Assembly (NCBI GenBank): GCA_018873225.1
Contig: JAEILZ010000001.1
Location: forward strand, 4,464,001 to 4,528,000
Direction of reading: 5' to 3'
DNA: 64,000 nt
Source of the DNA: [Phialemoniopsis] sp. UDSM-2020
Lineage: Eukaryota > Ascomycota > Sordariomycetes > Thyridiales > Thyridiaceae
Within the stretch, counting starts at the first letter, position 1. Each line of letters starts with the position of its first letter. Of the stretch, positions 23,316 to 34,727 are shown piece by piece. The translations under genes and the position numbers were made by a program. The notes beneath the pieces are model-generated. The model saw only the letters and a program-made list of their open reading frames with translations, searched no databases and was not told where the DNA came from.

Positions 23316-26300
23316 CTGAGCCGCTCCCCACCGCGCAGAGAGTTGTCACTAACCACTGCTAACTAAACTCCCCCCCCTGGCCCCTGGTCAAGTCATCCTC
23401 AGCTGCGTCCTGCAACTGGTCACAATCTTAACAGGGGTGGCCATCGTGACGACGACACCCACACCTGGACGACTTTAATAAATGAAAACAGCTCAAAGAG
23501 CCAAAGGCCTCATTCAACAGGGCGCCCAGCTCTTCAGCACGGCCTTTCTCGAGGGTGTCTCGCCGAAGCCCCGCCGACGCTTTTCACTGGCGCGTATCCT
23601 CCCCTGCCTTATTTACCACGTTACCATGTCTTGGGCTGCTCCATCGACAGCTTGGCCCATCCGTAGGGCGACCCTAGAAGGCAAGCCGTTTCAAGTGCGG
23701 GATCTCGATGTCCACCCCGACCGGGACGGGTGCCCGCCGATGGCTTCGCCTGTCACCTACGTAGTTCCCTACCGACTTTCCAGCTCTTGGTCTCCTTCCC
23801 TTCAACCCTTTTTTTTCTCTCTCGGCCGACACGCACGTCGCTACCATCAGGTGATCCCCTGTTTCCCTCAGCTGTCAAATAGGAGCAAGGCGGGCCAACA
23901 GGCGCCGGCGCAGCCGACTAACACCTAGCACGCGCCTTATCCGGTCCACATGCAGTAGGTCACCGCAGCTGAGGTTTGGTCGACCAAGCTACTGCGGTCG
24001 ATCCCCTTGGGTTGTAAATTACAGGAATCTCGCGAAGGGGGCGCTGCGAGGTCTAGATTCGGGCCATACATTACAGGGCTCGCGTCCTGGTGCCGGGAGC
24101 CGATGGAGCAGTTGCTTGTGGAGAGCGCCAAGTGGTTCAGCCAGCTTGTCAAGTTGACCACAGTGTGGGCCAATGAACAGCCTCCGGGGCCATGACCGTC
24201 CGATACACACCCACAACCTCTCTCCTCGCCTATTTGCCAATAGTCTCAGCTGTCAACCCAAAGGGGCAGTGATGCAACTCAAGGCTGAAGTCAGCTGTGC
24301 TTTGATCGTCTCCAGAAGAGCCCTCGATCCGCTCGAAACTCTCCGATCAGCTTATATAGAGTTGATGATGGCAAGTCTTTGTTAGAAACGGGTACATTTT
24401 TCTTTTTAGACAAGTTGTGTCTCATTAGTCCTTGCTTAGTGAGCCTAGAACCAATTGTGACAGCGACCGAGGAGATGAGTAACATAACCCAGACCCTCTC
24501 ACACCTCTGCCGATCATCACAGGCGGCACTTCTCCGTGCACGCTTGGAATGAAAAAAAAGGAGCAGACCTCCGAACGTGCGAGTGGGTATGTGGACCGTG
24601 GGATATGACCCCGTGATGCACTACCGGTACTTGATGAGCCATCGGAACCTTCACCGAGAGCGGGGAGCGGAGAGCGAGGTGTACTCTCGAGATATTTCCT
24701 TTTTGTCTTCGTTTGCCAGACTTGGAAGACAGGCAACGGGCTTTGCTTTTTCGCCGTCAAGTACGCGCGGACTACCTCGGTTTCATGCGATCTTTGATAG
24801 AGCGACTACCACTTGCATTGGAAAGCATGTGATTGTGGTCTCTGATATGTCACTGTGGAAGCTGGTTGAGTTCCCGAGGCCTAGCTAGGCACTTCACCTT
24901 CGCTGTTGCTCATGCAGGCATGCTGATGGCGAAGGGGGTAAGCATTGCTTTCGAATATTTTCAACCCAAGTGAGAGAGACTTGCCATCGTTTCCAGGTCT
25001 GCAATAACACCGTCAGTCACACCAGGAACTTGAAAGCCTGATGTGCTCAGGAAACTTGGAATTTTGTGCTCAGACCGTCCCATATCTACAATTCGTCAAG
25101 GAAAATTATGTTGCTTCTTTGGCCCGTTTCGTGGAGATGAATTGGTCTGATTCAACCAGCGTCTTTGCCATGCGGCCACGGCGTAGGTTTTGAGTTCCAT
25201 AATGGCCGCCACGGGAGAAATTTATCGTCGTGTGATAGAGACAACTCGCAAGCTAGCTACAGTGTTATTTCCTTTGTGTAATAGAAATGAATCGTGTGAG
25301 GATTGAGTGCCGGGCAGTTTTAGTCTCTTCAAATCCCCCAGACTAATACACGCTACTCACAATTTGATAATTCCGCAGCTACAGTAACCGCAGACACGTT
25401 TTAGCTCTGAGGTATCGGGCATACAGGATCTAATTCAATCATCTCAATACTTCAGAATCTGGGCTTAGAACAATTCTATGTTTCGTTGCCATGGCCAGCA
25501 GGCTCTGCCCCGACTCGACTGCAAGTGACACAAACAAACCCTCATCTTTCCATGAAGGCGGCATTGATTTTCCTTCTTATATAAATTCGACCAGGTACAA
25601 ATTCTTGTAGGAGACGACACTTGAATCTGTCATGAGGTCGAACATTGGTTTTCTACTTGATGAAGAATTTTGTAATACTTGAAAGCAACCCAGCATTGGT
25701 TCTGTAATTAGTTATTCCGTACAAGGCATAGAAGATCTCGCAACACGATAGAGAACTTATGTCGACAACGAAAGAGGTCTAAAATACGATAATTGAAAAT
25801 ACACAATGCAAGAAAGATGCACGACGATCACTTACCCCAGTCCCGACGTGCCGGGCCCTGCATGCTTTCAAAAGAGCCTCATGTTTGGTTTCCCGGTCTC
25901 AAAACGCCAGGGCAGTTGTATGTGTTGCAGATGCAGTGCGGGGAAGCGGAGCCCCTATGAGGTCGGTGGCGTTTTCCCTGAGAGCGGGTAGGGCTGGCAT
26001 CTTGGTGCCTCCTCAAAACGTTGTTTCTTCCCAATCCACGCCCCCTCTTCGTTACCAGTCCCTCGGGACCGCGACTTTTCCCTAGAAAGGTACCAATTTA
26101 GCTGTTCCAAAATGCCGAGTCTGCCTTGTGCTAATCAGACCCGTTCCCCAGGCACATTTTGACCCGAGACATACCGGTCTTTTCCCCATGTTATTCGATG
26201 GATTCGTCGACACACCTGGGTACGCTTCCCGGCCCCAGGGATTGACGCGGCACTTTTGCCCACTTTGTCTCTGTGTAACACAGCAACGGGGCTGAGATGA

Positions 26301-27049
26301 CTTGCATGACTTTGTCAGAACCGTGCCTGCACTTGTCTTGTCGTACTTCGAGCTCTTCTCGAACTGTACATAGGTTAGGTCATTCCTATCAAACCGAATA
26401 TCAACCACGTGGATTTTGTACACTGCATATGCGTGAGTAGAGGATGTTATTGCGCCGCGGCGTCCTAGATCGCCCTATGTATGTATGACACGACCAACCT
26501 CCCTAATCCTTGCAATACCAATAGAGGAGAATATAAATTATACAAGGTAGATCTTCTCCGACCTATGACCCGTTCCCATCCATGACCCTCTTGTCCAGCC
26601 CAACCAGAGAAGAAATCGTTAGATATGCTTTCTTTTTCATCATCGCCCCTCATCTTGCCCTGTAAAGGACACCCATAAATCACACAACACCTGGAGTAGA
26701 CCGTTGGTCAATCCAATCCTTTCTTTATGTTATTTCTCGCCCATGTATGATCGAACTTCAGACAGAAAACCAAAAGAAATATGCCACGGCTTTAGTTTTG
26801 GACTACAAGCCAATCTCCGAACAGAATTCGTCACAAAAAGAAAGAACACAAGTAACCCCCAAGAACAAAAGCGCCACTTCCCATGCTGGGAGTTTCGAGA
26901 ATTGTATAGACCCAAAAAAACAAGCCAAAATCACGTTGCGGAAAAGATCGTGAGGAATGGGGAATCATCAGCGTACACAACAAAAAAAGCCCGGCCGTCG
27001 TCACATATCAGCAGAAATATGTTCATCGTGGTGAGTGGGAGCCCGTCCA

Positions 27050-30000
27050 TTACGGGTTGGAATCCCAACCCAGGTCCATGGTCTCCATCGGGCCCATGTT
27101 CATGATCGTCCTCAGCACGCCCTCCGACACGGGGGTCATACCCGTTTGGCCCGGCATCTCCCATCCACCTGGTGGCATGGTAAAATCATTGCCAGCGCCA
27201 CCACCCGGGGTATCTGCCGTCATCATGGGCGTGAGCCCCGTACCAGACATGGAGAAGCCGGTGACGGAGTCGTTGAAATAGGCTGCCACGTTGCGCTCCA
27301 TCTCCGCCTGCGTCATCTGCTGGTTGGCCGGCGTCACAGGGCTGGTATCGAAAGAGTTGCGACTTGAGCCAGTGTTCATCCGCCCGGGTGCCAAGTTGTT
27401 CTGCTGTTGTCTATGATCGGATGCGCAACTTGAGTTGGGTGTCGGCCGATTCGACTGGCCGTCGGGAGATGTAGAGTTGTCATTCGCATCGCCGCTATCA
27501 CTATGGCCGAACCCAGACATCGAGTTGCCGCTGCTTGTGTTGACCATGGGGTTGACGGGGCCACCATACACGAGGTTGGGCATGGCGAACACAGAGGGGC
27601 TGTGTCCCGCGCTTCGATCCCTCGTGGGTAGGCCTTGGTCGCTTATCCAACTTGAACCCATGGTGTCTGCTGTTGACACAGATGGCCGAACGCGGTTGGG
27701 CTCTGGCGGGACGAGGTCGGGCGCGTTGACTGGGTTGCTCTCTTGCAAGTAATCGCACTCGTCTCGATAAGCCATGATACCGTTCCGAGACTGGGCCGCC
27801 GTCTGCGCGTCACATGGTGCGCCAGGTCGTGCGTTGTTGGCGCGCTCTTCTTGAGAAATGGGCTGTTTCACAGGACTGTAAGTAACTACTTGCGAGTAAG
27901 GTAGGAAGGTTACGTACACTATCCGCGCTTCGTGGGAAGGCGGTCCGCAGCTTGGGGATGCGTTGACCCAGCGCCTCTAGGTCGACATCAAGCTGGACAA
28001 GGAAAGATTCGGTGAGCGGGTTCTTCCTCTTCAGGGCGTTCATGGCCGCCAACAGGAAGCGGAGTGAATCTCCTGTCTGAGTGTCGTCTGGTCTGCTCTT
28101 GAGGTACTGGACAAATACTCGAGCAGCCACGTAGAGACAGAACGAAATGAAGGGGTTCATCTATAGAATCGATCAGCGGACTGCCGTATGTTTGTGGTTT
28201 GCAAAAAAGTTGGACTGGCTTACTGTTGATAGGTCTGTGTGAGAGACCATTCTCATGATGCTCGCAATCTCGTTGGCTGCAGTGATACAGCGAACTTTAC
28301 TCTCTGAGCTCACCGAACCTGGGAGATTGTGCTTGTCGGCTTTGAAAATGGCAGCCTGGTGAAGACAAATGGTGGACGTATGTATACACATATTGGTGAA
28401 GACGATATTGGGGTTCTGCAGTCCGGCGGGGAGCTTCAGATGGCCCGGAAGGCAGAGGGCTGTGTTCAAGAGAATGTTGTCCATGTTGCGGTGCCGCTTC
28501 CAGAACTCGCCGTTCAGGTCGTGATCCTTGTCGTCGTTGTCAGGTCGGTGGAGATGGATGAGATTGCGGCCGAACAGGGAGGCCATCAAGATGATGCCGC
28601 CGAATGGCGATATCTTGCCAGCGCCAAACGGCGTCATGGCTTCTGCCAGGGATGGTGTGTTCTCAGGTCGGCTCATCTCGAAGGCGGACTCCGAAGCCGG
28701 TAAGTTCGTCATGATATCCCTCTCGTCGATGGTCATCGGCCAACCAGTGCCAATACTGGCGTAGCGGTCTTCAGCGAATGCCATCCAGAACGTCCGCCGC
28801 CTCTCTTCCCTCTCGGTCCAGTCTTTGGGTGGTGGTAGACATTGCTTCACATCCAGTCCGGCGCCATCCAGCCGATGAAGCCCAATCCTAGTCCAGTCAG
28901 TTCCAACCCATTCCAAGAGAGCTCAACTAACTTACATCTGACATAGTCGAACAGCCTGGCCCGTGCTCATCCACGCTCGTGGAAAGTACATCATCTTGAA
29001 TTCGTAATTTGCCAACAGGACGTGCGTCTGGGCATGAGCGCAGGAGATGAGGTGCTCTCCGAAGCCTTTGATGTAATCTGACTCGACATATTTCCTCGCT
29101 CTTTGGTAGAACAAGTCCTTAAGATCGCTGTATTTCTCTGTGACGGAGCAGGCTAGTGTCCACATCGCATAACGCAAGCATACGGGTGGCCTTTGATTTG
29201 GAGCACTGTAGACACTGTCAGTGGACTGAGAAGAATGATGGAATTATAGATCAATTGCGGAACCAGTATCGTCTAGATCGCGGGGATGAAGGATCACGTA
29301 CAGGTTCATCGCCGCCAAGTACCTATATCTGTGGACCATAGGCAATGATGGATGAATCTTCTCAAAGTAGATCTGGTGTCTGTAGTAAATGAGGGGGTTA
29401 GGCACTCAATTCTGGACCCAAAGATCTGTAGATAGTACGTACAGCTCGTCGATGGTCTCTTGCGGAGGAAGAGGCTCTTCTAGGCCCAGGTTGATAATCT
29501 CCCAGGTGAAGTTGCTGTCGACTGGGTTCATGTTGATCATGTTGCTGTTAAAGTTGAAGTCGTCGACCGAGCCGGGCTGCGGCGGGGATTCCGAGTTGAA
29601 CTGCCATCGATCCTTATCTCGACTGTTGGCGATGTTGATGGATGGATCTGATACGTGAAAGTTCACGTTGGGGGTAGGCCGCTCGTTGGGAGTTGCACCG
29701 TTGCCAATGCCGTTGGTCGCATTCGGCTTCGGGGCGGTAGCAGGTTCTTGCGTCTTCAGCAGCGTCTCGACTTGTTCTGTAAATTCCTGCGTCAGCACTT
29801 CCGTCCCATTACATCTCGCGCATTACGCAGAATCTAAGAATTGGCAACGCACTCAATCGCTCCTCCAGTGCCTTCACGTAGCCACGTTTCGGGCCGCTCT
29901 TCCTCCTAACCTCGTCGTATGCGCAGTTGTGGCCGAGGCGCGTGCATGTGCTGCAGCTGGGCTTGACGCCGTCGCACTTGAGCTTTCGCTTCCGACAGAT

Positions 30001-30114
30001 CATGCACGCAAGGCGCTTGGGCTTGGGGACATTGGTGTTGTCGCCCTCGCGGGCGGTCACCTGCGGTACGCTGTCTCCATTCGACCGCTGCTCATTGTTG
30101 GAATCGGTGTCCAT
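27050..30114 (-). CDS. Zn2Cys6 transcription factor (fungal-specific TF domain)
   Basis: Seven exons are deduced: 30114-29853, 29776-29443, 29379-29302, 29205-28936, 28887-28224, 28160-27918 and 27862-27050. Introns are 48-96 nt, and the protein has 887 residues. The binuclear cluster is CX2CX6CX6CX2CX6C at C37, C40, C47, C54, C57 and C64. It is followed by the linker RKSGPKRGYVKALEERL and a short coiled segment restored across the first intron (KQVETLLK). The middle homology region includes LRYAMWTLACS, the REERRRTFWMAF motif and RNLIHLHRP, as in the Fungal_trans family. The Asn/Met/Gly-rich C-terminus (NMGPMETMDLGW) looks like an activation region. The last intron (27863-27917) is the least certain junction. 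The cluster and linker recall CLR-1/ClrA-type regulators of cellulose use, but I cannot prove this. Confidence 0.88.
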
Positions 30115-32682
30115 GTCGTTGAAGTCGGACTAGCCTGTCCGAGAAGGCTTGGGGAGTTGTTGAAGGGAGTGTGCGATGGCGACACGGCATCCGAGGTGCC
30201 CGCTACTTTGCGCTACCAATGTCGCTATCTCTCGAGAAGTCCGTCTAGATGATGTCCCAACCCTCTGTTGGGAAGTTGGATGAGTTTTTGCCGAAGGAGC
30301 CTCAGGGCGGGGGCTCGTCGAGTGTGTCCGCTCGAGAGGGTTCAATTGTGGCCTTTGTCGATGGTGAGCAGGAAGAGAAGAGGGAAAATGGGTGCTGCTG
30401 ACGAAACGGTCAACATCTCCCAGTATAGTAACGGCTTTCAGCTGTCCAGGGTGGTTGTACCATCCCAGTGATGCGGTGCCACACTGTCGAAGCGCAATGG
30501 AGGGTGGTTGTATTGGAGTGTGAGTGGGTGGAGGAGGGTGTCGAGTACGTACTTTGCTGGGGAAAGACTCTATCTGCTCCCCCTCCAATGCGCAGTGAAG
30601 TGCGAGATACGATGACGGCCCTTCTCCTTGTCTCGCTGTCCGTGTGGTTGCCGAGACTAGTGGAAGACAATCAGAGGGCTAATCATGTAAGCAGCGGTTT
30701 GGGAGAGCGTGCTCGAGGCCTGGGTGTCTGGCCGCTACCGATTGGTGATGAAAGAGACGAAAAGAAAGGGCACACACACTCACACAGAAGATACTACAGA
30801 ACTTGAACAAACACTGAACTGGGGAATCTGGGCACCAGTCAAGAACAGGGCAGGGGGAGTCCGTCACTAGCGATGCTACAATCTCGGGGCCGAGAGAAGT
30901 GCTGCTGGGCCCTGAGGAGGAGAGGGAGAGAGTCATGTAACTTTTTTTCTCTTCCTTGCGACTCCGCCAGGCAGCAACGGCCAAAACGTATGAAGTAGGT
31001 GTTGCGAAGCAGCGTAGAACAGAGAGGGAATGGGGAGCCGAGTCGGACTGGGTGCTCTACAACAAGTGCAGTTTAGCTCGCATTCGCATGTCCCAGGCTA
31101 ACTTTCAGTAGCTCAACCTTTTATCAAGTCTTGATTCCGCTCCCCTCATTGAATCCCGACAAAGTAGCGCCCAGGACCCTCGAGATGGTGGAGATAAGTG
31201 TGGCTAGCATCTCTAGCACGGCATCGGCCAATACCCAAGACCACCAGCGCTGCTGTGACTGGCCACTTGGGTCTCCTGGACCCAGCGTGCAAGCAGCAAT
31301 GCCACCTTTTAAACTGCTGATCCCTGCGGAACACTCGGTCCTAAGCCCTATCGTCCGGTCGAGATCCTGTCGACTCTTTGGGGATTTCGAGATCTTGAAG
31401 AGGACACACTCAGCACAAACGAGGTCGTTTTACTCCCTATCAACAGCAAACAGTGTAACCGTTATTGCTATCTAACATCCCCGCATCAGCAAGAAATGAT
31501 CGCCGCGCAGACTATGCTGTTCAACAGCCGATCATAAAAGACTAGCCGGCCGTGACAGCATCTGATAATATCAATATGCAGGTTCTGTGCCGTTTGGATT
31601 AATAATAGACTCTGGCTCGGGCAACCGGTTTCCCGGCTTTCTGGCTGTCGGATTCCCCCTTTTCTGCGCAACGTCTTTTCGGACGGGGCCGCCATGTGTG
31701 TCTAACTGCTGTTCCAACAATTACCCAAAACGTGTCCTGTAGTAGGTGATGGCTTAATCTGTGATCACACAGACGTCAGCGTTGAGCTGTCACACACGCA
31801 TGCATCGAGCAAGGTCATCGTGGGACTGGTCCAGTCTTCCCCAGGGACGCGCAGTCAGACCCCATCCCCAAAACCCCTGGACCACCGTGCTCCAAAGCCA
31901 ATTTACCCCCACTCCATAGCTACCCACAGACTGTCAATGACGGACTTGCGTGAACCTAATTCCAACTGTTTCGACAGCTGTCCGTCAAGCCTGTCAACCA
32001 ACTTTGACCTCTCAGTAAAGTATGCTGATAACTCATCAATGTGTATCATTGACACAGCCATATGATTGTAGATGCTAGAAGTTGTCAAACTCGACAGCTA
32101 CAAGACCAAGCTTGAGCTCCTGCAATAGGCAGGTGAATATGGCCGAGGGTCGGGCTCATGCACATTCAGCGTCTGGTGCTGCTTTTGCACAGCCTCACTC
32201 ACCAAGCACCTCCGAGGGACGGGATACAGCCCGCAAAGTCTCCAATCATGGAAACGGTCAGTGGAGATCGGTTCAGTATTGGTCCGAGCTGACCTCGCAG
32301 CTTCAACCGTTATTCTCTTCAGACACACTGAACTGTCCGTCTTAGCAGCTACTCATACAAACGCACAAGGGCCGGCGATAGCCCGAAGGTCACGGCCGCT
32401 CTAGTTGGCTTTCAACTTTTACAAAATTAGAATAATTTTACGCTGAAGCCGTAATCTTGCAGAACATCACCAATGACTCCTCACCGGCGCTCGAAAAGTC
32501 TTGAAAGACCTCAGTAATGACGCTCGAGATAATGCAACGAGCCTGCCCAGCCCTACGAAACGACACAACTATACTACGCTGCCCACAAGTCTCGTGCAGG
32601 CTTCATGCAGACTCGCCAAACCGTTGCGCCTGGATTCTCCTAGATCCTAAGCAGAAAACACCGTGAACTCCTCTTGGTGGTA
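30115..32682. promoter_or_regulatory. region upstream of the Zn2Cys6 gene
   Basis: The first 900 bases are purine-rich on the plus strand, that is, pyrimidine-rich in the sense of the Zn2Cys6 gene, consistent with its leader and promoter. The rest runs to the stop codon of the THO3 gene. Open frames here are short and mostly lack ATG. No gene is supported. Confidence 0.55.
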
Positions 32683-34038
32683 TCATTTCCTGTCCGTATC
32701 AACGCCGAGGATGCGCAATGACCCGGCGTCACTGTATGCCAGGCAGTACCTCGTCGGCGCCCAAGCTACAACCGGGCATACTCCGGCTGTCTTGATGCTG
32801 TAGACGTGATCGCCGCTCTCCGTATGGCTGATATCTAACCCGGACTCTGAATTACAAGTAAGCCATCATGCACAAGTCTGTCCATCTGCGGGTTGCGGGC
32901 CACTTACCCTCTGCAGTTCCACCCACAATGTAGCTGCCATCGAAAGTAAAGCCTGCGGGATATCCGTCAGCTGAAAAACAGATCGCACACTCTGCAGTCG
33001 TCCGGGCGAATCATGACTTACTGATGCTCTTGACTGGCCCTACCATGCTAGTAATGGTTCGTTGGCAGATCCAATCTGTTGTGTCCCACAGCGCGATGAC
33101 AGAATCGGCACCTCCAGACGCCACGTACCGACCGGTCGGGTTCACTGCCACAGAATGACATGTCGAAGTATGCCCATGGAGTGTGTGCTCTTCCGTGTCT
33201 CCACTTAGAGTCTGGTATGGAACGTGAAGGATTATCTCGAAGTCGGGATATGTGAGGATCCGGACTTTGCCCTCGCCGGTCGCAATGAAAACCTTCTGCC
33301 CACTCCAGCAGAAAGCTATCTGATTCGTCTCCACGTACTGCTGATGAGACGAGATGGGGGTTGACTGTGTGGGTGAAAGCACAAAGATATTGTTGCTCTG
33401 TAGTCGATCTTGTTAGGCTAAGAGAGCACCTATCGCGTCCGGCGAGACTTACCTTGTTGCCCACGACGAGACTTTGTCCATCGGGAGCCCATGCAAGGGT
33501 AAAAGCCTCACCCAAGCCCTTGACTTCATTGATGCATGCCTTGGTGCGGACATCCCAGAACTTGACCACACCATCGTTGCTGACGCTGCAGAGTTCGGCA
33601 TCCTTGACCGGGTTGAATTCAACCCGTTCTATCGGTGCCTGGTGCCCTTTGAGCTCTGTCGAGAAACGAACGTTGGGCTTTTCAGGGTTCCCTGCAATTC
33701 AGCCATCAGTATTGCCGCAATGTCGTGGTAAGACGACACTTGGATAGCACTCATCACATACAGACTCGAAGGATCCGGTCAGCCGATCCAGTTGCTACAA
33801 GATTGCCCAGAGGATTCCATGCAATCGATCTTATGCTGTAACAGAATATCAATATCGGCCCGGTACGACTGAGCAGGGAGATAAACAGCACCAACAACAC
33901 TTACCCAGTAGAAGAGCCTGATGCGCTAGGCCTAGTAGAGAGATTAGGATCATGATAAGGCTGAGATTTGAGGGAAGCAAAGTAGCTTGGAAGCCTCTCC
34001 TTGGAGAGGCTCTGTCGAGCCCTGAGGAGAGGTGCCAT
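32683..34038 (-). CDS. THO3: THO complex subunit 3 (Tex1), WD40 protein
   Basis: It is a WD40 beta-propeller subunit of the THO part of TREX, which couples transcription to mRNA packaging and nuclear export. Six exons are deduced: 34038-33905, 33835-33762, 33691-33453, 33397-33022, 32952-32908 and 32846-32683. Introns are 55-70 nt, giving 343 residues, the usual size. Repeat signatures are clear after splicing: IRSIAWNPLG..VATGSADRILRVWNP, IERVEFNP..VSNDGVVKFWDVRTK, TLAWAPDGQSLVVGN, CHSVAVNPTGRYVASGGADSVIALWD, and VCPVVAWAPTRYCLAY near the end. An in-frame TGA lies eight codons' distance or less upstream of the ATG, which fixes the start. The gene is very intron-dense and divergent from RIC1. 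Confidence 0.93.
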
Positions 34039-34727
34039 GTGGTGTATTCAAAGATGTTGCAGTTATATATCAAAGGTGGTTCTGATTGCTGGTGGCCGTG
34101 TGCTCTTGCTTCTGTGGACGATGCAGACAACTCGTGCAATAAGTGAATATCAAGGCCCAAGCCCACAAGAACGACACTTTAAGAGATGGGGTAGATCTCA
34201 ATGAGTGATCATGAGTCCTCTCGTACGTGATAGAATGTTGGGAACGAAAGATTGATGCGTGGCGTTGTTTGTCTTTGTGGAAGTGCAAGCGACGTTCTTT
34301 TATGTTCACTCATTCCGCATTGAGCAGATATCGAGTGAGTTTGGCAACCACGGACAGCCCCACAACTCCCCCACCCCGGCCTGTCTTGGATGGCCCTAGC
34401 TCCCTGAAGCTTGGAGTTTCCAGTGTCGAATGACCCCCATCTTAGTGGCTTTTGCGGCTGAATCGCCGCCTTGGGCTTGTGATCGACCGCTCCAGGGCTC
34501 CGATACGTGGGTTCTTGAGGCTACAGCTCACGCCTCAACACCACCATCACAACGACACTCTACACGTCTCCCTGGTACGCGACACCTACGGGGCATTGAG
34601 CTCTTGGATCGAACTCTACACCTGTGCGAACCGCGAAAGATGCCAATGCAAATCATTTGAGCGCCCCACTGCAGCCAGACATTGCGAATGAAGCTGCCGC
34701 CGCACGCTCGGCTCCGAACAGCCAGCC
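34039..34727. promoter_or_regulatory. divergent promoter THO3/RIC1 with two uORFs before RIC1
   Basis: This 689-base head-to-head region must hold promoters for both genes. On the RIC1 side there is a six-codon uORF (MPMQII, 34640-34660). A second uORF starts at 34688, is 29 codons long and ends at 34777. It is in another frame and runs over the RIC1 start codon. Whether they are in the message depends on the unmapped transcription start. Confidence 0.5.

Larger units (their letters stand above)
18131..27049. other. gene-free stretch of about 8.9 kb
   Basis: It lies upstream of the large zinc-finger gene and downstream of the Zn2Cys6 gene. From 18131 to about 19170 the minus strand is strongly pyrimidine-rich, including the AAGGT repeat, and looks like leader and core promoter. 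Between 19.2 and 24.9 kb there are only short, overlapping frames, most without ATG. From about 24.95 to 25.8 kb the sequence turns AT-richer and has no open frame of note. No transposon protein, tRNA or conserved motif was recognised. It may hold distal promoter elements or non-coding RNA. Confidence 0.55.

Noticed and set aside
23482..23928. 148-codon frame with an ATG
   Set aside because: The peptide is Ser/Pro/Arg-rich without any domain and includes a stretch coded by a poly-T run. No support beyond openness.
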